64,000 nt of DNA, taken from assembly GCF_021012875.1 (NCBI RefSeq), contig NZ_JAJMZJ010000001.1, forward strand, positions 186,001-250,000, in the 5' to 3' direction. How positions within the stretch are numbered: position 1 is the stretch's first letter; every line of letters begins with the position of its first letter. Below are positions 18,563-27,222 of this stretch, piece by piece. Below the pieces are notes generated by a model that worked only from the letters and a program-made list of their open reading frames with translations, was not told the origin of the DNA and did no database searches. The position numbers were made by a program, and so were the translations under genes. Origin of the DNA: Peptoniphilus sp. KCTC 25270 (lineage in GTDB: Bacteria; Bacillota; Clostridia; Tissierellales; Peptoniphilaceae).

Positions 18563-20638
18563 ATGAATATTACAAATAGACTGGCAGAAGAATTTCAAAG
18601 AACACCAGAGGTAATGGAGTCGATTTTGGCTTTATTTGATGAAGGAAATACCATTCCTTTTGTGGCTCGTTACCGAAAGGAAGTAACGAGAAATATGGAA
18701 GATGAAACGTTACGGGCCTTAACAGAACGTAGAAATCTTTTGGTATCTTTGGAAGAAAGAAAAGCAACCATTGTAAAAACTCTTATGGAACAGGAAAATC
18801 TTACAGAAAAGATTCAAGAAGATTTGGATAAAGCGGAGACTATGGCAGAGTTGGAGGACATTTATCGTCCTTATAAGCCAAAGAAACGAACTCGTGCAAC
18901 CATAGCCAAAGAAAAGGGACTAGAGCCTTTTGCCATGGAGTTTTTGTCCAATCATACGATGGAAAAATTTGAACATGCCTTGGAGACGGCGGAGTTGGAA
19001 GAGGAATTATCCTACGAAGAAAAGCTACAAGGGGTAAAAGATATCGTGGCGGAAATTTATCAAGACAACGCAACGGTTCGTATGATTCTGAAAAAATTCT
19101 TAAAGAGAAATGCCGTATTTTATACAGAAGCCGGAAAAGTAGAAGATGCAACTTTTGCCATGTATTTTGATCGAAAAGAAAAATATTCTCGGGCACAAAA
19201 TCATAGGATTTTGGCTATGGACCGTGGAGAAAAACTCGGCGCATTGAAAGTTTCTTTGCAGGCGGAGGAAGAGGTTTTGATTTCTTTGATTCTACAAGTT
19301 TTCCGTCCCCAAGAAGACAAGAAGGAAATGGCGAAAGAAATTGCAAAAGATAGCCTAAAACGATTGATTTTCCCTTCTGTGGAGCGAGAGTTGCGAGGAG
19401 AAAAAACGGAAGAAGCACAAAAAAGTGCCATTGAAGTTTTTGGGAAAAATTTACGTCCCCTTTTGTTGTCGCCACCTCTTCGTAACGCCAGAATTTTAGC
19501 CATTGACCCAGGGGTTCGTACGGGTTGTAAGGTGGCGATTTTAGATGAGTATGGATTGTACTTAGAAAATTCTATTTTGTACTTAAACGATAAAAAAGGA
19601 GAAGAGAGAGCGAAAAAAATTCTTCCTGAATTATTGAAAAAATATAAAATCGACGCCATTGCCATAGGAAGTGGAACGGCTTCTTATGAAACGGAATTGT
19701 TTGTAAGCACTGTGTTGAAAGAAAATAAAATGGATGTAGAATATGCCATTGTCAACGAAGATGGTGCTAGTGTTTATTCCGCGTCTCCTTTGGCAAAAGA
19801 AGAATTTCCAGATTTGGATGTAACCGTTCGTGGTGCCATTTCCATTGGGCGAAGATTGCAAGATCCTTTGGCGGAATTGGTAAAGATCGAACCGAGACAT
19901 ATTGGGGTAGGACAATACCAACACGATTTGGATCGAAAATCTTTGGATGAAAAACTAAGTGGCGTGATTGAAGCCTGCGTAAACCATGTAGGGGTAAATA
20001 TCAATACGGCATCCGTTCCTTTGTTAAGTCATATTTCTGGAATTACAAAGAAAACGGCACAAAATATTGTAGATTATCGAAATGAGAATGGTCCTTTTGA
20101 AAATAGAAAGCAAATAAAGGATGTGAAGGGGATTGGACCAAAGGCTTTTGAACAGGCAGCCGGGTTTTTACGAATTCCTGAGAGCACAGAAATTTTGGAT
20201 AACACAGGAGTTCATCCAGAGTCCTACGAAATTGCTCGAATTTTAATGAATGAAGAGCTTTCTAATTCTGAAAAAGCAGAAAAAATCAAAGCTTTGGATG
20301 TAGGGGAACTAACCTTGGAAGATATTAAAAAGGAATTGGAAAAGCCAGGTCGTGACGTTCGGGAAGATTTGGGAAATGTGGCCTTAAAACGTACGGCGAT
20401 GGAAATGAAAGATCTGAAAGAAGGGCTGAAATTGCAAGGAGTTGTACGAAACGTTGTAGATTTTGGTGCTTTTGTAGATATTGGAATCAAAAAATCGGGA
20501 CTTCTTCACATTGGAAAAATCTTGGAAAAACGTGGGGGCGGTTCCATTTATGATAAAGTGGAAGTAGGAGAATCTTTAGAAGTTGAAATCATTACATTGG
20601 ATTTAGAACGAGAGAGGATTGCTCTTGCCTTGGTATAA
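18563..20638 (+). CDS. tex: RNA-binding transcriptional accessory protein Tex
   Basis: A 691-residue Tex/Spt6-like protein. The N-terminal helical region opens with the usual RTPEVMESILALFDEGNTIPF stretch; the YqgF-like nuclease fold includes ILAIDPGVRTGCKVA; two helix-hairpin-helix motifs lie around VGVNINTASVPLL and IKDVKGIGPKAF; and the C-terminal S1 domain includes GVVRNVVDFGAFVDIG. Length is near the family's 710-780. It associates with the transcription machinery and binds RNA, but its cellular role in Firmicutes is not fully defined. The ribosome binding site ATGGAGG precedes the ATG. Confidence 0.93.
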   Translation: MNITNRLAEEFQRTPEVMESILALFDEGNTIPFVARYRKEVTRNMEDETLRALTERRNLLVSLEERKATIVKTLMEQENLTEKIQEDLDKAETMAELEDIYRPYKPKKRTRATIAKEKGLEPFAMEFLSNHTMEKFEHALETAELEEELSYEEKLQGVKDIVAEIYQDNATVRMILKKFLKRNAVFYTEAGKVEDATFAMYFDRKEKYSRAQNHRILAMDRGEKLGALKVSLQAEEEVLISLILQVFRPQEDKKEMAKEIAKDSLKRLIFPSVERELRGEKTEEAQKSAIEVFGKNLRPLLLSPPLRNARILAIDPGVRTGCKVAILDEYGLYLENSILYLNDKKGEERAKKILPELLKKYKIDAIAIGSGTASYETELFVSTVLKENKMDVEYAIVNEDGASVYSASPLAKEEFPDLDVTVRGAISIGRRLQDPLAELVKIEPRHIGVGQYQHDLDRKSLDEKLSGVIEACVNHVGVNINTASVPLLSHISGITKKTAQNIVDYRNENGPFENRKQIKDVKGIGPKAFEQAAGFLRIPESTEILDNTGVHPESYEIARILMNEELSNSEKAEKIKALDVGELTLEDIKKELEKPGRDVREDLGNVALKRTAMEMKDLKEGLKLQGVVRNVVDFGAFVDIGIKKSGLLHIGKILEKRGGGSIYDKVEVGESLEVEIITLDLERERIALALV

Positions 20639-20664
20639 AAGGGATGGCTATGCCATCTCTTTTT
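20639..20664 (+). terminator. terminator after tex
   Basis: GGGATGGC and GCCATCTC arms around a three-base loop followed by TTTTTCT. Confidence 0.75.
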
Positions 20665-20694
20665 CTATGCTTTTCAGGAATTGGAAATCTGTGA

Positions 20695-20922
20695 TATAAT
20701 AATTCTATATGTAAAGAAAGATGGTTACCGAATTCGGTAGTTTTTATCTGATGTCTACGGATGAGAAGAGCCTAATTTTTGCCTGATGTGGTAAGTCTAA
20801 AGGAGAAAAAATTCGTAAGAAACTCAGAGTTTTTACAAGAAAAAATAACCAAACAAAAAAGCATCAACTACCATCATAAGGTTTTAGAGAATTTTCTAAT
20901 GTTTTATGATAAGGAGTATTTT
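20695..20922 (+). promoter_or_regulatory. structured 5' leader of the YitT-like gene
   Basis: A TATAAT box at 20695-20700 (weak -35 TTTTCA at 20671) is followed by about 215 nt without a convincing gene. The stretch holds an ACCGAATTCGGT palindrome (20727-20738) and two CTGATGT copies. A nested hairpin pairs ATCATAA (20873-20879) with TTATGAT (20904-20910) and, inside it, TTAGA with TCTAA; its last base abuts the AAGGAG ribosome binding site. I could not match it to a known riboswitch class. Confidence 0.45.
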
Positions 20923-21567
20923 ATGGAAAGCAAGGGATGGAGAGCTTTGGGTTTGAACCCAAAAACTTTTTTACGAATTGTTTTGGGAACGTGTATTATG
21001 TCCTTTGGGATGGTAAATATCCATGGGCCTTCTAAGATTACCGAAGGTGGCGTTTTGGGAATGGTATTGTTTTGCCAAAATGTCTTAGGTTGGGATCCAG
21101 CCATTGTAAGTCCTCTTTTGGATATTGCCTGTTACGCTCTTGGACTAAAGTTAATGGGGCGAGTTTTTTTGAAAAGGGCCTTGGTGGCATCTTTTTCTTT
21201 TGCCTTTTTCTATAAAATTTTTAGTTTAATCGGACCAATTTTGCCCAATTTATACAATTATCCTTTGATTGCGTCCGTTGTGGGCGGTATTTTCATAGGA
21301 ATTGGCTGTGGAATGGTTGTTATATCTGGTGGAGCCGCTGGTGGGGATGACGCTCTAGCGATGGTGATTTCAAAGAAAATGAAATGGCCTATGAGTCGCT
21401 CCTATTTAACCACTGATTTTGTGGTCTTATTGTTATCTTTGGCCTACATTGCGCCAAGGCGTTTGGTATTTTCTCTTTTAACAACGTTAGTGTCCTCTTT
21501 CCTAATTGGACAGCTAGAGATAAAGAGCGGAAAACCAGCCCATGAAATAGAAATAGAAGAAAAATAA
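20923..21567 (+). CDS. YitT family membrane protein (short form)
   Basis: A 214-residue integral membrane protein with five to six hydrophobic helices and the YitT/DUF161 signatures (GPSKITEGGVLG and VVISGGAAGGDDALA). Typical YitT proteins are about 280 residues with a cytoplasmic DUF2179 domain at the C-terminus; this one stops before it. The frame is open from TTG 20779, but residues before the Met at 20923 look non-coding and AAGGAG lies seven bases before that ATG. Function of the family is unknown. Confidence 0.82.
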   Translation: MESKGWRALGLNPKTFLRIVLGTCIMSFGMVNIHGPSKITEGGVLGMVLFCQNVLGWDPAIVSPLLDIACYALGLKLMGRVFLKRALVASFSFAFFYKIFSLIGPILPNLYNYPLIASVVGGIFIGIGCGMVVISGGAAGGDDALAMVISKKMKWPMSRSYLTTDFVVLLLSLAYIAPRRLVFSLLTTLVSSFLIGQLEIKSGKPAHEIEIEEK

Positions 21568-21587
21568 AATAGACAGGAAGTGAAACA

Positions 21588-22523
21588 ATGCGTGAATTGC
21601 ATTTGCATTTGGATGGTTCTTTGCGTCCAGAAACGGTGGAAGAACTAGCCAAAGAAAAAAATATAAAAATTGGAACATTGGAAGAGATTAAAGATAAAAT
21701 GATCGTTCCAGAAGATTGCGATAGCTTAAATGAATATTTGGAGCGTTTTGCTCTTCCATTGGAATTTTTGCAAAACAAAGAGTGGATGGAGAGAATTGCC
21801 TTTGAATTGGGAGAAGATTTGGCGAAGATGGGACTGGAATATGGAGAAATTCGTTTCGCACCTCAACTTCACACTCAAGAGGGAATGTCACAAAGAGAAG
21901 CAGTAGAAGCGGCTATCTCTGGTGTAAAAAAAGCCATGGAAACATATCCTTCCATTCGTTTGGGATTGATTTTATGTGCTATGCGTGGAGATTCCAACGA
22001 AAAAGAAAATTTTGAGACTCTAGAAATCGCAGCAGAAATGTTGGGGGATGTTGTGTGTGCCTTCGACTTAGCTGGTGCAGAGGCCTTATTCCCAACGGAA
22101 AATTTTGAAAATTTATTTGCAAAAGCCAAAGAATTAAAGGTTCCTTTTACCATTCATGCGGGAGAAGCTGCAGGTCCTGAATCTGTGTGGAAAGCCTTGG
22201 AATTTGGGGCAAAACGAATCGGCCATGGAGTTCGTTCTATTGAAGACGATAAATTGGTAGAATATTTGGCTGAGAAGAAGATTCCTTTGGAAGTATGTAT
22301 TGTTAGCAATGGAGATACAAAATTAGTAGAAGATTTGAAAGATCATCCCGTAAAAGAATTGTTTGATCGCGGGGTGCGTGTTACTTTGAATTCGGATAAT
22401 AATACTGTATCCAATACAAATTTATTAAAAGAGAGAAAGATTGCCAAAGAACGCTTTGGTTTTTCGGAAGAAGAGCTAAAACAAATGGATGATTACGCCA
22501 AAGAAGCGTCTTTCTTACAATAA
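21588..22523 (+). CDS. add: adenosine deaminase
   Basis: A 311-residue zinc-dependent TIM barrel that converts adenosine or deoxyadenosine to inosine forms. The metal site begins at once with HLHLDGS (5-11); further signatures are FTIHAGEAAGP with the catalytic Glu, RIGHGVRS, and LNSDNNTV in place of the common NTDDP. A usual SN-containing loop is present (CIVSNGDTKL). Start after CAGGAAGTG is well supported. It contributes to purine salvage. It ends at a terminator just before pyrF. Confidence 0.88.
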   Translation: MRELHLHLDGSLRPETVEELAKEKNIKIGTLEEIKDKMIVPEDCDSLNEYLERFALPLEFLQNKEWMERIAFELGEDLAKMGLEYGEIRFAPQLHTQEGMSQREAVEAAISGVKKAMETYPSIRLGLILCAMRGDSNEKENFETLEIAAEMLGDVVCAFDLAGAEALFPTENFENLFAKAKELKVPFTIHAGEAAGPESVWKALEFGAKRIGHGVRSIEDDKLVEYLAEKKIPLEVCIVSNGDTKLVEDLKDHPVKELFDRGVRVTLNSDNNTVSNTNLLKERKIAKERFGFSEEELKQMDDYAKEASFLQ

Positions 22524-22553
22524 AAAAGACCTCCTTTTTAAGGGGGTTTTTCT
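22524..22553 (+). terminator. terminator between add and pyrF
   Basis: GACCTCCTT and AGGGGGTTT arms around a short A/T loop, followed by TTTTTC. Only about 38 bp separate it from pyrF, so pyrF is transcribed by read-through or from an internal promoter. Confidence 0.6.
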
Positions 22554-22590
22554 ATGGGAAGAAGAAAAAATGGATTTTAAGGAGGATATT

Positions 22591-23298
22591 ATGGGAAAAG
22601 ATGTTATTGTTGCCTTGGATTTTGCCACAGGAAAAGAAGCATTGGATTTGGTTGCGTCTTTGGGAGAAGAAGTGTATGTAAAAATTGGCATGGAATTGTT
22701 CTATAGTGAGGGACCAGAAATTGTACGAGAATTCAAAAAACGCGGCCATAAAGTGTTCTTGGATTTGAAACTTCATGATATTCCCAATACGGTTTATGGG
22801 GGGATTCGTTCTTTAAGTAAATTGGGCGTAGATATGACCAATATTCATATGGCTGGGGGTGGAAAAATGGTTTCAGAGGCGGTTCGTGCCATTGAGGAAA
22901 CCCAAAGCGAATCCATTTTACTTGGCGTAACCATGTTAACTTCTACTTCTGAAGAGAGAATGAAGGAGGAATTGTTAATTCAAAAGGATTATTCCCTAGA
23001 AGAAGTGGTATTGAAATATGCGACCTTAGGAAAAGAAAACGGCCTTCATGGTGTCGTATGTTCTGCCATGGAAGGAAAGAAATTGCGGAAAGAATTGGGA
23101 GAAGATTTTGTTTTGGTTTGTCCAGGAATTCGCCCAAAAGATGCCGAAGTGGGGGATCAAGTTCGCGTAGTAACACCAGAAGAGGCAAAAGAGTGGGGCG
23201 TAGATTATATTGTAGTGGGTCGCCCTATCACCAAAGCAGAAAATCCAAAGGAAGCCTATGAGATGATTTGTAAAGCATTTATCGGGGAGGAAAAATAA
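22591..23298 (+). CDS. pyrF: orotidine 5'-phosphate decarboxylase
   Basis: A 235-residue enzyme for the last step of UMP synthesis. The catalytic array is DLKLHDIPNT with Asp58, Lys60 and Asp63; MGKDVIVALDFATGKEA is the usual first strand. The C-terminal phosphate loop is VVGRPITKAENP. The frame extends up to 22489, inside add, but AAGGAGG at 22578-22584 selects ATG 22591. pyrE follows with no gap. No PyrR-type site was seen immediately upstream. Confidence 0.94.
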   Translation: MGKDVIVALDFATGKEALDLVASLGEEVYVKIGMELFYSEGPEIVREFKKRGHKVFLDLKLHDIPNTVYGGIRSLSKLGVDMTNIHMAGGGKMVSEAVRAIEETQSESILLGVTMLTSTSEERMKEELLIQKDYSLEEVVLKYATLGKENGLHGVVCSAMEGKKLRKELGEDFVLVCPGIRPKDAEVGDQVRVVTPEEAKEWGVDYIVVGRPITKAENPKEAYEMICKAFIGEEK

Positions 23299-23925
23299 AT
23301 GAAAAAAGTAGCGGAATTGTTGTTGGATATTGGGGCGGTTTCTTTATCTCCAAAAGAACCTTTTGTTTGGGCTTCTGGGATTAAAAGTCCCATTTATTGT
23401 GACAATCGCCTTTTGTTAAGTTATCCAAAGGAGAGAAAAATTGTTGAAGAAGGATTGATCCAATTGGTAAAGGAAAAATATCCAGAGGTGGAAGGAATTT
23501 TGGGAACGGCTACGGCGGGCATTCCTCACGCTTCTATTATGGCTTGGGAAATGGACTTGCCTACAGGATTTATCCGCAGCAAGGCAAAAGACCATGGAAA
23601 AGGCAAACAAATTGAAGGAGATTTCCAAAAGGGACAAAAAGTGGTAGTTATTGAAGATTTATTTTCTACGGGCGGATCTTCCATTGAAGCGGCAAAAGCT
23701 GCAAGAGAAGCAGGATTAGAAGTCTTAGGGGTTGTTTCTATTTTCACTTATGCCATGGATTCTTGCAAAGAAAATTTCAAAGAAGCGGGATTTTCTCATG
23801 AAAGTTTAAGTGATTTTCCTACTCTTGTAGAATTGGCATTGGAAAAAGGAATTCTATCTCAGGAAGAAGTAAAGCGTTTAGATCAATGGAGAAAAAATCC
23901 AAAAGATGAATCTTGGTGTTCGTAA
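23299..23925 (+). CDS. pyrE: orotate phosphoribosyltransferase
   Basis: A 208-residue enzyme joining orotate to PRPP. The PRPP-binding motif is VVVIEDLFSTGGSS at 115-128, and the flexible loop has Lys-rich SKAKDHGKGKQIEG (about 94-107). Start follows the pyrF stop directly, with GGGGAGG inside the pyrF end as ribosome binding site. Together with pyrF here and pyrB at 63.6 kb it shows a complete UMP pathway in scattered units. Confidence 0.94.
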   Translation: MKKVAELLLDIGAVSLSPKEPFVWASGIKSPIYCDNRLLLSYPKERKIVEEGLIQLVKEKYPEVEGILGTATAGIPHASIMAWEMDLPTGFIRSKAKDHGKGKQIEGDFQKGQKVVVIEDLFSTGGSSIEAAKAAREAGLEVLGVVSIFTYAMDSCKENFKEAGFSHESLSDFPTLVELALEKGILSQEEVKRLDQWRKNPKDESWCS

Positions 23926-24005
23926 GTCTGGTTGATTTACTAAAAAAACGGGTATTTTTAGAGTAGAATCGTTTAATATGCGATTACTTCACATAAGAAA
24001 GAGGG

Positions 24006-24404
24006 ATGCGTATTAAAGCGGCATCAAGAATTATAAAATTATTGCCAAAAGCAAAGAAGATTGTAGGAAATCCGGAACGTTTTTCCAAGACGATGAAAAG
24101 TGGTTTGGAAATTGTAAAAGGGAATAAAAAATTTGGAGACATTCAAGGGGATGTTTTTGATCTTGTCCATTTGGCGCGGGATACTTTCAAAGGAAGTTAT
24201 CGTGCCTTTAGTAAGAAAAACATGCTCATGATTGTTGCGGGAATCCTGTATTTGGTAAATCCTTTGGATATGATTCCAGATTTTATTTTAGGAATTGGTT
24301 GGACAGATGATTTGGCTGTATTAACCTATTTAATTTCAAAATTTTCCGAAGAATTGGAACGATATAGAGATTGGAAGATTTTATCAAAAGAGGACCTATT
24401 ATAG
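24006..24404 (+). CDS. YkvA-like DUF1232 membrane protein
   Basis: A 132-residue protein with the DUF1232 core near the C-terminus: a hydrophobic segment then YLVNPLDMIPDFILGIGWTDD. The segment probably lies in or on the membrane. Homologues such as B. subtilis YkvA are uncharacterised. The ATG follows AAAGAGGG. A terminator overlaps its end and the lipid kinase gene begins 28 bp later. Confidence 0.85.
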   Translation: MRIKAASRIIKLLPKAKKIVGNPERFSKTMKSGLEIVKGNKKFGDIQGDVFDLVHLARDTFKGSYRAFSKKNMLMIVAGILYLVNPLDMIPDFILGIGWTDDLAVLTYLISKFSEELERYRDWKILSKEDLL

Positions 24405-24416
24405 GTCTTTTTTTGT
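24388..24416 (+). terminator. terminator after the DUF1232 gene
   Basis: AGACCT-type arms (GGACCT and AGGTCT) around ATTAT with a T7 tail, overlapping the end of the coding sequence. Confidence 0.65.
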
Positions 24417-24432
24417 TCATAGGAGGAAGGAA

Positions 24433-25311
24433 ATGAAAGGGCGTATATTGTGGAATCCAAAAGCGGGGGAAGGAAAAGCCGCTGAATATGTACAAATATT
24501 GAAAGAACGTTTGGAAAAATCGGGCTCTCAGGTAGGGGTACTGGAAACAAAAAGCCAAGAGGATTTGATTCAGAAGGCTCATGAATCCTGCGATAATGAG
24601 ACGACCCATTTGTTTTTATTTGGAGGAGATGGGACCCTAAACGATGCTTTCCAAGGCCTTGCTCGTGGGAAAAAACGTCCGATTTTAGGAATTGTTCCTA
24701 TGGGAACGGGCAACTTAATCGCCGGTGGACTGGGGATTTCTACCAATCCTGAAGAATGGATAGAATCCATGGATTTTGAACAATGGCGTTGGATTGATAT
24801 TGGGAAGGCCAACGAAGAATATTTTGGCTATAGTTTTTCTTTGGGCGATATTCCTCGCTTGATTCAAGATACGGATCGTGGATTAAAGAAAACCATGGGA
24901 CAATGGGCCTATGTAAAGGAAATCTTAGCCAATGGGATGGATTTTGCTATGCACTCATTAAGGATAGAAAATAAAGGAAAAAGTTGGGAAAAAAATTACA
25001 GCCACGTTGTGGTTAGTATGACGACGCAAGTAAAGGAATTGCATTTTGCCCAAGGGGCCAATGAGGCAAACGATGGGCTATTTAACGTATATTTGTTTGA
25101 GGAAATGGGATCTATGGATTTGCTCCAAATGGTGCGAAAGGGATATGAAGGAGGATTGGAAGAACATGAAAAAGTAAAATTTTTTATGACGAATTCTTTG
25201 AAAATCTCTTCAGAGGAAATAGAGATTCCAACGGATATTGATGGAGATCCAGGGCCAAGTTTGCCAGTAGAAATTTCCATTGTTCCTTCTTTTGTTCAAA
25301 TTTTATATTAA
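24433..25311 (+). CDS. YegS/DgkB family lipid kinase
   Basis: A 292-residue diacylglycerol-kinase-catalytic-domain protein. The nucleotide-binding motif is GGDGTLND at 64-71, followed by PMGTGN at 89-94; NPKAGEGK near the N-terminus is also typical. The C-terminal beta-sandwich holds a TDIDGDPG acidic turn. It probably phosphorylates diacylglycerol or a similar lipid to recycle membrane lipid headgroups. A second family member lies at 34347. Ribosome binding site GGAGGAAGG precedes the ATG. Confidence 0.87.
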   Translation: MKGRILWNPKAGEGKAAEYVQILKERLEKSGSQVGVLETKSQEDLIQKAHESCDNETTHLFLFGGDGTLNDAFQGLARGKKRPILGIVPMGTGNLIAGGLGISTNPEEWIESMDFEQWRWIDIGKANEEYFGYSFSLGDIPRLIQDTDRGLKKTMGQWAYVKEILANGMDFAMHSLRIENKGKSWEKNYSHVVVSMTTQVKELHFAQGANEANDGLFNVYLFEEMGSMDLLQMVRKGYEGGLEEHEKVKFFMTNSLKISSEEIEIPTDIDGDPGPSLPVEISIVPSFVQILY

Positions 25312-25312
25312 A

Positions 25313-25350
25313 AAAAGAACCCCTGACCAAATGGTCTAGGGGCTTTTAGT
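25313..25350. terminator. bidirectional terminator
   Basis: CCCCTGACCA and TGGTCTAGGGG arms around a two-base loop, with A and T runs on both sides, between the convergent lipid kinase gene and the minus-strand membrane protein gene. Confidence 0.8.
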
Positions 25351-25819
25351 ATTTATTATTTCGTTCCACCACTTTTAATTGAATGCCTAAAATTTTCCGT
25401 AAAAGCATAGGAACAATTAGAGCATAAACAGGAAAAAATACCACAAATTGACTTAATACCACAGTGGCTAACGGTAGATTTCCATCCGAACGGACATAGT
25501 TTACGATTCCCAAGGGAGAAAAGAGTAGAGTAAGAATAGGCAGGGCCAAAAGCACATACAATAGATTTTTTTCTAAAGGACGGACGGAAATGGCGTCCTC
25601 TTTTATTTTTTCTACATTTTCTTTATCTTGGCGATAATTTCCCAATAGATACACACATAAAATTCCAATAAAGACAAATACAATCAAATTGGAGCTGATT
25701 TCTCCATGGGGATTTCGAGAAACAACATAACGTAAAATCCCATATCCAAAGGCCATGACAATGCCAAATCGGTCCAAAAATAACAAAAGTTTTTTCAAAA
25801 TAATCCTCCTAAATTTCAT
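25346..25819 (-). CDS. hypothetical four-helix membrane protein
   Basis: A 157-residue protein I do not recognise. Four hydrophobic segments lie at about residues 15-30, 43-62, 85-105 and 116-140, with a charged, Lys/Glu-rich stretch between the second and third that would be cytoplasmic. Ribosome binding site AGGAGG precedes the ATG. It stands downstream of no other gene on its strand except the citrate synthase operon in reverse, so it is likely monocistronic. Confidence 0.7.
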   Translation of the reverse strand: MKFRRIILKKLLLFLDRFGIVMAFGYGILRYVVSRNPHGEISSNLIVFVFIGILCVYLLGNYRQDKENVEKIKEDAISVRPLEKNLLYVLLALPILTLLFSPLGIVNYVRSDGNLPLATVVLSQFVVFFPVYALIVPMLLRKILGIQLKVVERNNKY

Positions 25820-25860
25820 ACCCTTATGGTACTAGAATTTAGGAGGATTGTAAAGAAAGA

Positions 25861-27213
25861 CTATTTGCAACGATTTTCTAATTTTTGATATTTCTTATGG
25901 GAATTCAAATGAACGTAGCCAGGACGGATGATTCGTTTGTCTTGAATTTGTTCCAAACGGTGAGCACACCAACCAGCCATACGACTTACAGCAAATAGAG
26001 GGGTATATAAATCTTTTGGAACGCCTAGCATCTCGTAAACCAATCCAGAATACAAGTCGATGTTCCCGCAAACTGGATAGTCGATGCCACGTTTTTCTTG
26101 CAATAAACGGCCTCCAATTTCTTCCACAAGTTCAAGGAAATGGTATTGGTCCCCATATCCTTTTTCTTCGGCTAATGTACGGGCTTGTTCCTTTAACATA
26201 TCTTTTCTGGGGTCGTTTAGTGTATAGACGGCATGTCCCAATCCATAGATCAATCCTTTGTTATCAAAGGCATCACAAGCCAAAATTCTTCGTAAATAAT
26301 CTTCAATGTCCCCTTCGTGATGAAGGTTGCGAATATTGGAAGATAAATCCTCTAACATGGAAGAAACCATAAGATTGGCGCCCCCGTGACGTGGACCTTT
26401 TAAGGAACCAAGACCGGTGACAATGGCAGAATATGTATCGGTGCCGGAAGAGGATACAACGTGAGTGGCAAAAGTAGAGTTGTTCCCGCCACCATGCTCG
26501 GCGTGTAAAATAAGCATTAAATCCAAAAGTTTGGCTTCTTCTTCTGTATATTGAGAACTTGGACGAATCAAATGCAAAATATTTGGTGCAATGCATTTGT
26601 TTTTATCGGGATAATGGATAACCAAACTTTCTCCATCAATATAATGGCGTTTGGCTTGATAGGCGTAGCTCATAATAATGGGCATCTTCGCAATCAAATC
26701 AATACTTTGGCGCAAAACATTTTCTGTGTCGGTATTTTCAGGATTTTCATCGTAACTGTAAAGAGTTAACATAGAACGCATCATCTTGTTCATAATGTTT
26801 TTTCCGGGAATTTTTAGAATGACATCTTCAATATATCCCTTTGGAAATTCTCGGGCTTCAATGAGTAAATTTTGAAAGAAAGAGAGTTCTTCTTTTGTGG
26901 GCAAACTACCAAATAGCAAAAGAAAAGCTACTTCTTCATAGCCCAATCGTCCAGTTTCCTGAAAATCGTGGACTAAGTCGGCAACAGAATAGCCACGATA
27001 CATTAGATCTCCAGGAGCGGGTACTTTTTTTCCGTCAACTTTATCATAACCAGAAACGTAACCCACTCTTGTGATTCCAACCAAAACCCCTGTGTCATCG
27101 CTATTTCGCAAGCCGTGGCGAATATCGTATTTATCGTATAAATCTTTTTTTATGGAATTTCTCTCAATAATTTTTTGAGAGAATTCCCTTAATCGAGCAT
27201 CCGTATTATTCAT
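25861..27213 (-). CDS. citrate synthase
   Basis: A 450-residue enzyme condensing acetyl-CoA and oxaloacetate. Active-site histidines are in LILHAEHGGGNNST and in GLGHAVYTLNDPR; the HGGANLMV segment follows the CoA loop. Length is at the long end of the family, close to the eukaryote-like clostridial and sporeformer forms. It is the last gene of an aconitase - isocitrate dehydrogenase - citrate synthase operon on the minus strand, which makes 2-oxoglutarate, probably for glutamate biosynthesis. Confidence 0.93.
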   Translation of the reverse strand: MNNTDARLREFSQKIIERNSIKKDLYDKYDIRHGLRNSDDTGVLVGITRVGYVSGYDKVDGKKVPAPGDLMYRGYSVADLVHDFQETGRLGYEEVAFLLLFGSLPTKEELSFFQNLLIEAREFPKGYIEDVILKIPGKNIMNKMMRSMLTLYSYDENPENTDTENVLRQSIDLIAKMPIIMSYAYQAKRHYIDGESLVIHYPDKNKCIAPNILHLIRPSSQYTEEEAKLLDLMLILHAEHGGGNNSTFATHVVSSSGTDTYSAIVTGLGSLKGPRHGGANLMVSSMLEDLSSNIRNLHHEGDIEDYLRRILACDAFDNKGLIYGLGHAVYTLNDPRKDMLKEQARTLAEEKGYGDQYHFLELVEEIGGRLLQEKRGIDYPVCGNIDLYSGLVYEMLGVPKDLYTPLFAVSRMAGWCAHRLEQIQDKRIIRPGYVHLNSHKKYQKLENRCK

Positions 27214-27222
27214 TTCAAACTC

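Noticed and set aside
20701-20800. Possible fluoride, TPP or purine riboswitch before the YitT-like gene
   Set aside because: Individual words look similar (CTGATGT, CCTGATGTGG), but the conserved cores of these classes are missing, so only a generic structured leader is reported.
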